Positions 21,535-34,137 of a DNA stretch of 64,000 nt are shown in pieces. Source of the stretch: Nipponacmea schrenckii. Its lineage: Eukaryota > Mollusca > Gastropoda > Lottiidae. Positions within the stretch are counted from its first letter, which is position 1. Each line of letters begins with the position of its first letter. The notes beneath the pieces are model-generated. The model was not told where the DNA came from and ran no database searches. It saw nothing but the letters and a program-made list of their open reading frames with translations. The stretch covers positions 40,783,106-40,847,105 of the forward strand of contig JAUJPP010000005.1 in assembly GCA_030562195.1 (NCBI GenBank). The letters run 5' to 3'. The translations under genes were made by a program, and so were the position numbers.

Positions 21535-24500
21535 AGTTATCTTCCTACCACCATTTTGTTCTAATTTGTCCCATATTGTATGACATTAGAGGTAACTTCC
21601 TACCACCATTTCATTCTAATTTATCCCATATTGTATGACATTAGAGTTATCTTCCTACCACCATTTTATTCTAATTTATCCTATATTGTATGACATTAGA
21701 GTTAACTTCCTACCACCATTTCATTCTAATTTGTCCCATATTGTATGACATTAGAGTAAACTTCCTACCGCCATTTCATTCTAATTTGTCCCATATTGTA
21801 TGACATTAGAGTTAACTTCCTACCACCATTTCATTCTAATTTATCCCATATTGTATGACATTAGAGTTAACTTCCTACCACCATTTTATTCTAATTTGTC
21901 CCATATTGTATGACATTAGAGTTAACTTCCTACCACCATTTCATTCTAATTTGTCCCATATTGTATGACATTAGAGTAAACTTCCTACCACCATTTTATT
22001 CTAATTTGTCCCATATTGTATGACATTAGAGTAAACTTCCTACCACCATTTCATTCTAATTTGTCCCATATTGTATGACATTAGAGTAAACTTCCTACCA
22101 CCATTTCATTCTAATTTGTCCCATATTGTATGACATTAGATTTAAACTTCCTACCACCTTTTTATTCTAATTTGTCCCATATTGTATGACATTAGATTTA
22201 ACTTCCTACCCCATTTTATTCTAATTTTCCCATATTGTATGACATTAGATTTAAACTTCCTACCACCATTTTATTCTAATTTGTCCCATATTGTATGACA
22301 TTAGAGTAAACTTCCTACCACCATTTTATTCTAATTTGTCCCATATTGTATGATATTAGAGTTAAATTCCTACCACCATTTCATTCTAATTTTTTTCATA
22401 TTGTATGACATAGATTTAACTTCCTACCCCTTTTTATTCTAATTTGTCCCATATTGTATAAATTTAGATTTAACTTCCTACCCCATTTATTTAATTTGTC
22501 CCATATTGATACATTAGAGTAAACTTCCTACCCCCATTTATTCTAATTTTCCCATATTGTATGCATTAGAAAAAACTTCCTACCCCATTTATTCTAATTT
22601 GTCCCATATTGTATGACTTTAGATTTAACTTCCTACCCCTTTTTATTCTAATTTTCCCATATTGATGACAAGATTTAACTTCCTACCCATTTCATTCTAA
22701 TTTTTCCCATATTGTATGACATTAGAGTTAACTTCCTACCACCTTTTTATTCTAATTTATCCCATATTGTATGACATTAGAGTTAACTTCCTACCACCAT
22801 TTCATTCTAATTTATCCCATATTGTATGACATTAGATTTAAACTTCCTACCACCATTTTATTCTAATTTGTCCCATATTGTAGGGCATTAGAGTTAACTT
22901 CCTACCCCCAATTTTTTCTAATTTGTCCCATATTGTAGGGCATTAGAGTTAACTTCCTACCCCCTTTTTATTCTAATTTGTCCCATATTGTATGACATTA
23001 GAGTTAACTTCCTACCACCATTTTTTCAAATTTTGTCCCATATTGTATGACATTAGAGTAAACTTCCTACCACCATTTCATTCTAATTTGTCCCATATTG
23101 TATGGCATTAGAGTTAACTTCCTACCACAATTTATTCTAATTTGTCCCATATTGTATGACTTAAGAGTTAACTTCCTACCGCCATTTTATTCTAATTTAT
23201 CCCATATTGTATGACATTAGAGTAAACTTCCTACCACCATTTTATTCTAATTTTTCCCATATTGTATGGCATTAGAGTTAACTTCCTACCACCATTTTAT
23301 TCTAATTTGTCCCATATTGTATGACATTAGAGTTAACTTCCTACCACCATTTTATTCTAATTTGTCCCATATTGTATGACATTAGATTTAAACTTCCTAC
23401 CACCATTTTTCTAATTTGTCCCATATTGTATGACATTAGAGTAAACTTCCTACCACCTTTTTATTCCAATTTTCCCATATTGTATGACATTAGATTTAAC
23501 TTCCTACCACCTTTTTATTCTAATTTGTCCCATATTGTATGACATTAGAGTTAAACTTCCTACCACCATTTTATTCTAATTTGTCCCATATTGTATGACA
23601 TTAGAGTTAACTTCCTACCGCCATTTTATTCTAATTTGTCCCATATTGTATGACATTAGAGTTAACTTCCTACCGCCATTTCATTCTAATTTGTCCCATA
23701 TTGTATGACATAAGATTTAAACTTCCTACCACCATTTCTTTCCCAATTTGTCCCATATTGTATGACATTAGAGTTAACTTCCTACCACCATTTCATTCTA
23801 ATTTGTCCCATATTGTATGACATAAGAGTTAACTTCCTACCACCATTTCATTCTAATTTGTCCCATATTGTATGACATTAGAGTTAACTTCCTACCACCA
23901 TTTCATTCCAATTTGTCCCATATTGTATGACATAAGAGTTAACTTCCTACCACCATTTCATTCTAATTTGTCCCATATTGTATGACATTAGAGTTAACTT
24001 CCTACCACCATTTCATTCTAATTTGTCCCATATTGTATGACATTAGAGTTAACTTCCTACCACCATTTCTTTCCCAATTTGTCCCATATTGTATGACTTT
24101 AAGAGTTAACTTCCTACCACCTTTTTATTCTAATTTGTCCCATATTGTATGACATTAGATTTAACTTCCTACCACCTTTTTATTTTTAATTTGTCCCATA
24201 TTGTATGACATTAGAGTTAACTTCCTACCGCCATTTCATTCTAATTTTTTTCCCATATTGAATGACATTAGAGTTAACTTCCTACCCCATTTCATTCTAA
24301 TTTTTTTCTTTTGTATGACATTAGAGTTAACTTCCTACCACCTTTTTATTCTAATTTGTCCCATATTGTATGACATTAGATTTAAACTTCCTACCACCAT
24401 TTCATTCTAATTTTCCCATATTGTATGACATTAGAGTTAACTTCCTACCGCCTTTTTATTTTTAATTTTCCCATATTGTATGACATTAGAGTTAACTTCC

Positions 24501-26190
24501 TACCACCATTTTATTCTAATTTGTCCCATATTGTATGACATTAGAGTTAACTTCCTACCACCATTTCATTCTAATTTGTCCCATATTGTATGACATTAGA
24601 GTTAACTTCCTACCACCATTTCATTCTAATTTGTCCCATATTGTATGACATTAGAGTTAACTTCCTACCACCATTTCATTCTAATTTGTCCCATATTGTA
24701 TGACATTAGAGTTAACTTCCTACCACCATTTTATTCTAATTTGTCCCATATTGTATGGCATTAGAGTTAACTTCCTACCACCATTTTATTTAATTTGTCC
24801 CATATTGTATGACATTAGAGTAAACTTCCTACCACCATTTTATTCTAATTTGTCCCATATTGTATGACAGAGTAAACTTCCTACCGCCATTTCATTCTAA
24901 TTTGTCCCATATTGTATGACATTAGAGTTAACTTCCTACCACCATTTTATTCTAATTTGTCCCATATTGTATGACATTAGAGTTAACTTCCTACCACCAT
25001 TTTATTCTAATTTTCCCATATTGTATGACATTAGAGTAACTTCCTACCACCATTTTATTCTAATTTGTCCCATATTGTATGACAAGAGTTAACTTCCTCC
25101 CAAACCATTTTATTCTAATTTGTCCCATATTGTATGACATTAGAGTTAACTTCCTACCACCATTTATTCTAATTTGTCCCATATTGTATGACATTAGAGT
25201 TAACTTCCTACCACCATTTTATTCTAATTTGTCCCATATTGTATGACATTAGAGTAAACTTCCTACCACCATTTTATTCTAATTTGTCCCATATTGTATG
25301 GCATTAGAGTTAACTTCCTACCACCATTTTATTCTAATTTGTCCCATATTGTATGACATTAGAGTTAACTTCTTACCACCATTTTGTTCTAATTTGTTTC
25401 ATATTGTATGACATTAGAGTTAACTTCCTACCACCATTTTATTCTAATTTGTCCCATATTGTATGACAATAGAGTTAACTTCCTACCACCATTTCATTCT
25501 AATTTGTCCCATATTGTATGACATTAGAGTTAACTTCCTACCGCCATTTCATTCTAATTTGTCCCATATTGTATGACATTAGAGTTAACTTCCTACCACC
25601 ATTTTATTATAATTTGTCCCATATTGTATGACATTAGAGTTAACTTCCTACCGCCATTTCATTCTAATTTGTCCCATATTGTATGACATTAGAGTTAACT
25701 TCCTACCACCATTTTATTATAATTTGTCCCATATTGTATGACATTAGAGTTAACTTCCTACCGCCATTTCATTCTAATTTGTCCCATATTGTATGACATT
25801 AGAGTTAACTTCCTACCACCATTTTATTCTAATTTGTCCCATATTGTATGGCATTAGAGTTAACTTCCTACCACCATTTCATTCAAATTTGTCCCATATT
25901 GTATGACATTAGAGTAAACTTCCTACCACCATTTCATTCAAATTTGTCCCATATTGTATGGCATTAGAGTTAACTTCCTACCACCATTTCATTCAAATTT
26001 GTCCCATATTGTATGACATTAGAGTTAACTTCCTACCACCATTTTATTCTAATTTATCCCATATTGTATGACATAAGAGTTAACTTCCTACCACCATTTC
26101 ATTCTAATTTGTTCCAATATTGTATGACATTAGTGTTAACTTTCTACAGCCATTTCATTCTAATATGTCCCATATTGTATGTCATAAGAG
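21535..26190. repeat. 55-bp satellite array, about 84 copies
   Basis: The unit reads 'GTTAACTTCCTACCACCATT', then 'TTATTCTAATTTGTCCCATA', then 'TTGTATGACATTAGA'. Variation sits at a few positions (CCACC/CCGCC, TTTTATT/TTTCATT, GTCCC/ATCCC, GTTAAC/GTAAAC). Between about 22380 and 22720 and near 24240-24310 units are full of single-base losses. The unit is not a multiple of three, so no long frame crosses it. It is not coding. Confidence 0.97.
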
Positions 26191-26266
26191 GTTGTAAATT
26201 TGTGTACAATGGTCTTAGTCTTTAAATATTGAATAAAATGTATTGTATTGTCGGCTTGAAAGGACA

Positions 26267-26395
26267 GGCCCTCGTTTCATCAAGGTACGTAAGTATAAAT
26301 TTTTACGTAAGTACATATTAGACTAGGCCTATTACATACCATAATATCTACGTATGTAAAACTTTATACTTACGTACCTTAGTGAAACGGGGGCC
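26267..26395. mobile_element. MITE, near-palindromic, 129 bp
   Basis: 'GGCCCTCGTTTCATCAAGGT' and following 'ACGTAAGTATAAA' pair with 'TTTATACTTACGT' and 'ACCTTAGTGAAACGGGGGCC' at the other end. There is no coding content. Confidence 0.85.
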
Positions 26396-26453
26396 AGATT
26401 ATTTAAATAGAACGGTACTAGTCCCTTTACAACTGCTCGAACATTGTACAACA

Positions 26454-26953
26454 NNNNNNNNNNNNNNNNNNNNNNNNNNNNNNNNNNNNNNNNNNNNNNN
26501 NNNNNNNNNNNNNNNNNNNNNNNNNNNNNNNNNNNNNNNNNNNNNNNNNNNNNNNNNNNNNNNNNNNNNNNNNNNNNNNNNNNNNNNNNNNNNNNNNNNN
26601 NNNNNNNNNNNNNNNNNNNNNNNNNNNNNNNNNNNNNNNNNNNNNNNNNNNNNNNNNNNNNNNNNNNNNNNNNNNNNNNNNNNNNNNNNNNNNNNNNNNN
26701 NNNNNNNNNNNNNNNNNNNNNNNNNNNNNNNNNNNNNNNNNNNNNNNNNNNNNNNNNNNNNNNNNNNNNNNNNNNNNNNNNNNNNNNNNNNNNNNNNNNN
26801 NNNNNNNNNNNNNNNNNNNNNNNNNNNNNNNNNNNNNNNNNNNNNNNNNNNNNNNNNNNNNNNNNNNNNNNNNNNNNNNNNNNNNNNNNNNNNNNNNNNN
26901 NNNNNNNNNNNNNNNNNNNNNNNNNNNNNNNNNNNNNNNNNNNNNNNNNNNNN
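26454..26953. other. Assembly gap, 500 N
   Basis: Fixed-size N block immediately before the 21-bp array. Frames that span it are meaningless. Confidence 0.99.
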
Positions 26954-27535
26954 TTTATCAACAAAGCAATTATTTATCAACAAAAGCAACCCATTTATAA
27001 ACAATGCAATCTTTTTATCAAAATTTGCAATCATTTATCAACAATAGCAATCTATTTATCAACAATAGGAATCTATTTTTCAACAATAGCAATCGATTTA
27101 TCAACAATAGCAATCGATTTATCAACGATAGCAATCTATTTATCAACAATAGCAATTGATTTATCAACAATAGCAATCGATTTATCAACAATAGCAATCT
27201 ATTTATCAACAATAGCAATCTATTTTTCAACAATAGCAATCGATTTATCAACAATAGCAATCGATTTATCAACAATAGCAATCGATTTATCGACAATAGC
27301 AATCGATTTATCGACAAAAGCAATCGACTTATCAACAATATCAATTGATTTATCAATAATAGCAATTGATTTATCAATAATAGCAATTGATTTATCAACA
27401 ATAGCAATAGATTTATCAACAATAGCAATAGATTTATCAACGATAGCAATTGATTTATCAACGATAGCAATGGATTTATCAACGATAGCAATGGATTTAT
27501 CAACGATAGCAATCGATTTACCAAAATATTTAGCA
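26954..27535. repeat. 21-bp satellite, first block
   Basis: The unit 'CAATAGCAATCGATTTATCA' plus A repeats about 27 times; the first units after the gap are more diverged. Because 21 is a multiple of three, several frames stay open ('TIAIDLS', 'NRLLLLI'), giving long but false ORFs on both strands. Confidence 0.97.
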
Positions 27536-28112
27536 AAATAGTTGTTTTTACCATATCATTTATCTGTGAAACATTTGTGTCTGCTGTAGAAATCCAATGT
27601 GGGTGTATAAAAAGAATATTTTACAAATATTTCCTGTATAATGAATACATCGTTTTTAATGATAAAAAACTGTGCATAGGTCATTTAAACCATTGTATAT
27701 CTTATAAGCGTGGACTTTGTAGTCAATTGTATTTCTAAAGGTTTGTACAGGGGTGTTCTAGCCTCCAGTCCAAGATGTCCCCGATAAACCTTTTTACACT
27801 CCCTTTAAGATGTTGACAAGCTAAAATGCAGAAATATGTTGATATCCTGGAATATTGATGGTATTTAACAAAAATCAAAACGAAGGCACATTCATCAAGT
27901 ACATCTTTGAAATTACCTGTTTTTAGCTCTGCAGTACACATTGTTGTATTATTCGCCTTACGAAGTAAAAAGCAAACTGTAAACTTTACCCAAAATCACA
28001 AGAATGAATCTTTATCTGTTGTATTGATTACATCATGTGAGTTACAGTCATATGATTGGTTATGTAATGTATGTAAATTTGAACTGTGGCGTCTTGAACT
28101 AGCGGACGGAGA
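27536..28112. other. Non-repetitive spacer between two blocks of the 21-bp satellite
   Basis: Sequence without tandem structure. Short frames on both strands (27735-27941, 27907-28116) have no recognisable product. It may be an insertion into the array, but no terminal repeats or target duplication are evident. Confidence 0.5.
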
Positions 28113-29803
28113 TTGATCAAAAATAGCAATTGATTTATCAACAATAGCTATCGATTTATCAACAATGGCCATCGATTTATCAATAATAGCAATTGATTTA
28201 TCAATAATAGCAATTGATTTATCAACAATAGCAATAGATTTATAAACAAAAACACATATTTATCAACAATAGCAATCGATTTATCAACAATAGCAATCTA
28301 TTTATCAAAAATAGCAATCTATTTATCAAAAATAGCAATCTATTTATCAACAAAAGCAATCGATTTATCAACAAAAGCAATCGATTTATCAACGATAGCA
28401 ATCGATTTATCAACAATATCAATCGATTTATCAAAGATGGCAATCTATTTATCAACAATAGCAATCGATTTATCAACGATAGCAATCTATTTATCAACAA
28501 TAGCAATCTATTTATCAACAATAGGAATCTATTTTTCAACAATATCAATCGATTTATCAACGATAGCAATCTATTTATCAACAAAAGCAATCTATTTATC
28601 AACAATAGAAATCTATTTTTCAACAATAGCAATCGATTTATCAACAATATCAATCGATTTATCAACAATATCAATCGATTTATCAACAATATCAATCGAT
28701 TTATCAAAGATGGCAATCTATTTATCAACAATAGCAATCGATTTATCAACGATAGCAATCTATTTATCAACAATAGCAATCTATTTATCAACAATAGGAA
28801 TCTATTTTTCAACAATAGCCATCGATTTATCAACAAAAGCAATCGATTTATCAACAATAGCAATCGATTTATCAACGATAGCAATCTATTTATCAACAAT
28901 AGCAATCGATTTATCAACAATAGCAATTGATTTATCAACGATAGCAATCTATTTATCAACAGTAGCAATCGATTTATCAACAATATCAATCTATTTATCA
29001 ACACTAACGATAGCAATCTATTTATCAACAACACCAATCGATTGATCAACAATAGAAATCGATTTATCAACAATAGCAATCTATTTATCAACAAAAGCAA
29101 TCGATTTATCAACAATAGCAATCGATTTATCAACAATATCAATCTATTTATCAACAATAACGATAGCAATCTATTTATCAACAACACCAATCGATTGATC
29201 AACAATAGCAATCGATTTATCAACAATAGCAATCTATTTATCAACAAAAGCAATCGATTTATCAACAATAGCAATTGATTTATCAACGATAGCAATCTAT
29301 TTATCAACAGTAGCAATCGATTTATCAACAATATCAATCTATTCTCAACAATAACAATAGCAATCTATTTATCAACAACACCAATCGATTGATCAACAAT
29401 AGCAATCGATTTATCAACAATAGCAATCTATTTATCAACAAAAGCAATCGATTTATCAACAATAGCAATTGATTTATCAACGATAGCAATCTATTTATCA
29501 ACAGTAGCAATCGATTTATCAACAATATCAATCTATTCTCAACAATAACAATAGCAATCTATTTATCAACAACACCAATCGATTGATCAACAATAGCAAT
29601 CGATTTATCAACAATAGCAATCTATTTATCAACAAAAGCAATCGATTTATCAACAATAGCAATCGATTTATCAACAATAGCAATCGATTTATCAACGATA
29701 GCAAATTATTTATCAACAATATCAATCGATTTATCAACGATGGCAATCTATTTATCAACAATAGCAATCGATTGATCAACAGTAGCAATCGATATATCAA
29801 CAA
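28113..29803. repeat. 21-bp satellite, second block with higher-order units
   Basis: About 80 copies of the same 21-bp unit as at 26954-27535. In the distal part larger composite units appear: the truncated variant 'CTATTCTCAACAATAACAAT' recurs at 29339 and 29533 (194 bp apart), each followed by the same order of unit variants ('ACACCAATCGATTGATC'). The open frames here (up to 365 codons) are satellite translation only. Confidence 0.97.
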
Positions 29804-31089
29804 AGAGGGACCGAAAAAATGGTGCCTGAAAATTCCAAAAATATTAGACGGTATTTTACAATATTACCATTGGTTGCTGAATAATGATTTATTACCAAAG
29901 AAATAGAATTAAATGATAAATGAAAAACAAACTACCGTAACATACTGATTAGATAATAAATTAATTATTTCCTACCTAAAGTGTTGTATAAAGTTCAATT
30001 ATTAATTCATCTGAAACTACAACTACAATACTAGAACTGTGAACAATTCCGAGCTTGGCAACGATCCATTATTCCATGGATTTCAAACTTTTTGAAACTT
30101 TTAACCTTTAAGCTTTCAATTTGATAATTAACAGAAATTAAAACCTAATACAACCTCAACTTTATACATAAACATGTTAAATTGTACATAATAAAGAAAC
30201 AAAGAATTCGACATAGAGAGCGGGAAAATAGATTTATTTAATATTAAGGGTATTTAATCTAATATATATATTTTCTTTATAACTCCTCTTGTAAGATTTA
30301 TATCTGTTTAATTAGAACGTAATTTTATTTCAAAATATTTTCGAAAAATTTATTTATACATATTGATTTATATAGTGTTTTAAAGCTGTTAATTTGTTCA
30401 TTTGTTATTAATCTGTTCGAATTTTGTCTTTAAGTAAAGTAGAACTAAAAAAAATATTAAAATCGCTTTTTTTCCATTGTCTGTTTTTTTTTCAACAGTT
30501 TACGGTCTATAACTAAAATAAAGATATTGTTAGAAAACTGAGGACAAACACATTGCAATAATATCAATTCAAATTTCAAAAATTACATAATGAGATTAAT
30601 TTGTAATGTATGGCTCAATGACCTCTGTGTGAAAAGTTCAAATCAACAGTTTTATTATCATTGTTGAATTACCCTCTTTTAATACTCTGTCAATCATGGT
30701 AACCACAAAAATCTCTTATTTTAGCAGAAAAATAGAAATTGTCCTTTAATTTTGCGAAATTAAACAATTTATAATTTTGTATTAAACTATCCATGTCATA
30801 TATCGTTAAATAGAGAAAATCAAGTCCTATTATATTTTAAAGGAGTACAATCTTGATATTTAGGGGTCGTTTTGGGCCTTTGTTACATTTAAACAGTCCT
30901 CAGAAATACTCAAGCTCTAAGAAATTCGCAAAATACCTTGAAATATACCTCAAACAAAAAATTTCAATTTTCATTTTTTGTCCGTGCTGTACGCGGCTGG
31001 TCTCCAGTCAGTCTGAAAATTGTGTGCTCTGTTGACAAAGTCTAAAATTGAAAATGCGTTGTAGTCTATTTATATAGATGACCGCTATT
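29804..31089. other. AT-rich unique-looking stretch, no supported gene
   Basis: No domain-bearing frame and no clear tandem structure. The small frame 30853-31035 has no recognised product. Confidence 0.5.
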
Positions 31090-31285
31090 GCACGACGGGA
31101 AGGATAACTCTTTGATTATCAAGACGAACCGTTTTCCAATATGGCGGGATTTTCGTAATATCTTAAGACATTATGATTTTTCAAACACGGATAATTATAG
31201 ATATATATGGATTTGAAGGCTCTGTAGACTATAGGATGATTGTCCGAAACAAATCAAACCTGGGCCCCTTTAAAATCCATATTGA
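31090..31285 (+). repeat. Dispersed repeat, inverted relative at 42165-42400
   Basis: 'AATATCTTAAGACATTATGA' and 'GGATGATTGTCCGAAACAAA' here have complements near 42325 and 42190. The pair shows a non-coding dispersed repeat; the 98-codon frame 31173-31469 follows from it and is not a supported gene. Confidence 0.65.
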
Positions 31286-31489
31286 TGGGGATAATAAACA
31301 TAAAGAAAAAGATCCTCATTCGAAAAATAAAACCAATATTTTAAAAAATATGATTATGAATTATTGTCAAAAAAAAATTGTTAAAAAGAGAACTAAATGG
31401 CCATTGATAATTTGTAAAATTCAACTCTTTGCGTACGCTAGAGATTGTGATACAGCCGTCCACAGATGACATAAATGTAAATATTTAGA

Positions 31490-32060
31490 TGCCTATAAAA
31501 CCGGAAGTTAAAGTTTGACAACCAATATAAGCATACCCATGGATAGCTGAGGTCAAGGTGATTCAAATTACTTATGTTAGATAATTTGTACTGTTTTTGT
31601 CTACATTTGTGAACTACACCGGAAGCAGGGTCCCCCTAAGTAATTCAAGAAACCGGAAGTCCCCACGCACAAACCGGAAGTGATTCAAAATATTTTGATG
31701 AGATAATTTTATTTGATGCGACCTTCTCTCTATATCCTGTAAATTTCAGATCGATCCGATAATTACCGCCCGAGTTGAAAATTTTGAATTTTTTCATGGA
31801 AATGTAAAAAAAAATTTCTATAAAAATTTTCAGTTTTCAATATTTTTTTTTATTCCATCCGATAAATCTTGTTATAAAGAAAATTAAAGAGGTAAATCAG
31901 TCCATAAATAAGGTCTACAGATTCCAAACAAATTTTGTCGACATTATGCAATAATTCCCTTCCCACTCTCAGATCTATGATCAATACAGATATATTCTAT
32001 TCTTTTCAGTTTGGGCTAGCGAGCTTCCCAAAAAAAAAAAAAAAAAAAAAATTGCATAAC
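31490..32060. repeat. Copy of the CCGGAAGT / TCAAGGT repeat family
   Basis: CCGGAAG occurs near 31501, 31619, 31653 and 31674. The order of phrases up to 'TTTGGGCTAGCGAGCTTCCC' and an A run parallels 11150-11490, showing a shared element with a defined A-rich end. Confidence 0.7.
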
Positions 32061-32611
32061 AAAGCTTGTCAATCGATTGAAATCGTTTTCTACGCAATTA
32101 ATCTAATCTTTAGTATGGATTTTTAGCCTAATAATATACATTACAATGAATATATCATTAACACAGATAACAAATACTATTTAACTTATCTCCATACGAC
32201 AATATATGACTATTACATGTTAAAATATACCAATACCGTTTAGTCCCATTCTTAGTTGTAAATTGTAGAATTATAATTTCTTTTTAATTGATTTAACGAA
32301 CTCTCAATGTCGCAGACACGAACTTGATAATCAAATTCATCTCTAATTGATTCACTGCAAGTGCGAGTTTTAGTTTGGGCTAGATGTTTGAGGAAGCAAT
32401 AATATAGTATAGTATTTATGACAGACCGTCGGGACTGGCTCAGTTCTTCTGAAGAGATACAAAGTTATAAAGTTGAAATAGGCCATTTATTTAAAATGAC
32501 ATAAGTTGTAAAACATAAAATATAAATCATACATTGATAACAATATAACAAAGGTAAAGTTAACAATAAAAGTTATATGTATTCAAACAAATGTAATTAA
32601 AACTAACAATG
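32061..32611. other. AT-rich, no supported gene
   Basis: I see no gene, RNA or tandem repeat that can be supported. Confidence 0.4.
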
Positions 32612-32775
32612 ATGTACCTGAGTGTCTAGGACACTGCTCCCCTCTGGGATGCCTAACCTATGTCTAAACTTCGAAGCTAACAAGGTACCTGAGTGTCTAG
32701 GACACTGCTCCCCTCTGGGATGCTAACAATGATGTACCTGAGTGTCTAGGACACTGCTCCCCTCTGGGATGCCAA
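32612..32775. repeat. Three copies of a 42-bp GC-richer motif
   Basis: 'GTACCTGAGTGTCTAGGACA' followed by 'CTGCTCCCCTCTGGGATGC' occurs at about 32612, 32682 and 32732 with spacers of different length. It is locally duplicated; the function is unknown. Confidence 0.85.
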
Positions 32776-33508
32776 CCTAATATAAACTTCAAATAACAAG
32801 GTACTCCAAGCAGAAGATGAGGATATATTATAATTATAATATTGTTGGTCTGAGAACGCACATTCAAACTACTCGCCCAAACTCAACCACGCCTTGTTGT
32901 GTCAAAGTGTCATTATTATCAGTAGGTGGCTGGTATACTTGCTGTTAGCTGGTATCAGATTGCTCAATCCGATTTTGAATAATAATTATACTATATTATT
33001 GCTTTCTCCCAAACTCCTAAATTGATTCAAACCCTTGACAATAATAACTAATAAACTAATAATAAAAGACATTTGTCAATTGAATAACAGACTTTATAAC
33101 GAGATGGTATTCTTTTGAGGAATAGTTGTCTCATCTTTCTCCGAGCTGATCGACTGCCCCATTCAAGTCTTCTGTATATTATAATAGTATCAAATTGTCC
33201 ATGTATTCAAACAGAAAAACTATTTTTAAAAAATTGTAGCGCCTCATATCTAAGGACTCGGACCGCCAATTCATTTGCCATCTGTTTCAATGTTAAATCA
33301 CGAAATTCAACCTTCCATAACTTTTTCCAGAAATCTCTTTTCCTATATGTCACATGAAAGCCTGGCCAATACTTGGTTTCTGTACAAAATTTCAATATAG
33401 CATGACCATGAAAATTTTGAACTAAACAAAATGAAAATAAACCACTACATTTTATCAACATCCGCTTGACTGTCACTGCACACAAAACCACTATTTTTAG
33501 AAATAACC
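32776..33508. other. No supported gene; left half of a dispersed repeat near the end
   Basis: The 94-codon minus frame 33207-33491 has no recognisable domain and begins at a non-ATG codon. The last bases before the LINE belong to a repeat whose other half lies after the LINE (38705 onward). Confidence 0.45.
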
Positions 33509-33522
33509 TTCCGCCAATTAAA

Positions 33523-34130
33523 CCCCCAGTGGACCGGGGTTAAGAATAGGTCCACCGTCCCCCATTACGTGTCGTAAAAGGCGACTGAATTGGGGCACCT
33601 CGTTTGCCGTGAGGTGCGACCCGTGTCGGTTTTGAATGGACTCCTGGTGGTTGAGGGTAACATACTTCCCAATACATCACTTTGGGCCAGGGGATTCCTA
33701 GACGGGTGGCCAGTGTGGCCCACACTGGTCAATTGGCTTGTCGTGTTGAGCCTATGAGTCGGTGGTCAGAACAGATAACTAATTTCTAATCACAGATTAT
33801 TTCCTTATCATCCAATTCAATTCACCGACTCAGAAGCAGCGGCTAGGGTCAATTAGGTAAAAGTAAAATGAAAGTTCGAAATTTATTTGCTCCATTCAGA
33901 ACTTTTCATTCCCTATTTTTATCTGAGTATATCTCCCGATTACCCCTAGGGCGCTGGCGCTGGAGTCCCGCGCCGAGCCTGCGCGGAGTTCGTGGTCCGT
34001 GGTGGTCGGGGGTCTGGGGAGATGAATCTTTTACATTTTCTTCATGGCTACTTTAAAACCCCCCCCCCCCCCAAAAAAAACAATAAACGTAGGCTAACCG
34101 TCATCTTGTCATTATAAGTAGTGACTCTGA
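33523..34130 (+). promoter_or_regulatory. GC-rich LINE 5' leader, probable internal promoter
   Basis: The leader starts 'CCCCCAGTGGACCGGGGTTA' and contains CpG-rich sequence (33945-34015, for example 'CCCGCGCCGAGCCTGCGCGG') that stands out in an AT-rich window. LINEs carry their promoter inside the 5' untranslated region. A C run plus A run lies at 34058-34080. The short frame 33868-34056 is not supported. Confidence 0.55.
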
Positions 34131-34137
34131 GAGGTCT

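Noticed and set aside
26332..27554. Long frames of 180-365 codons around the second gap
   Set aside because: They run through N or are translations of the 21-bp satellite.
28240..29906. 365-codon Leu-rich frame and its partners, looking like membrane protein or leucine-rich repeats
   Set aside because: Pure 21-bp satellite (7-codon period) open on both strands; the 'INRLLLL' repeat is an artefact of unit length.
31173..31469. 98-codon plus frame
   Set aside because: It overlaps a dispersed repeat with an inverted relative at 42.2 kb and has no domain.
33207..33491. 94-codon minus frame as a possible exon
   Set aside because: No recognisable domain, a non-ATG start, and its end overlaps a dispersed repeat.
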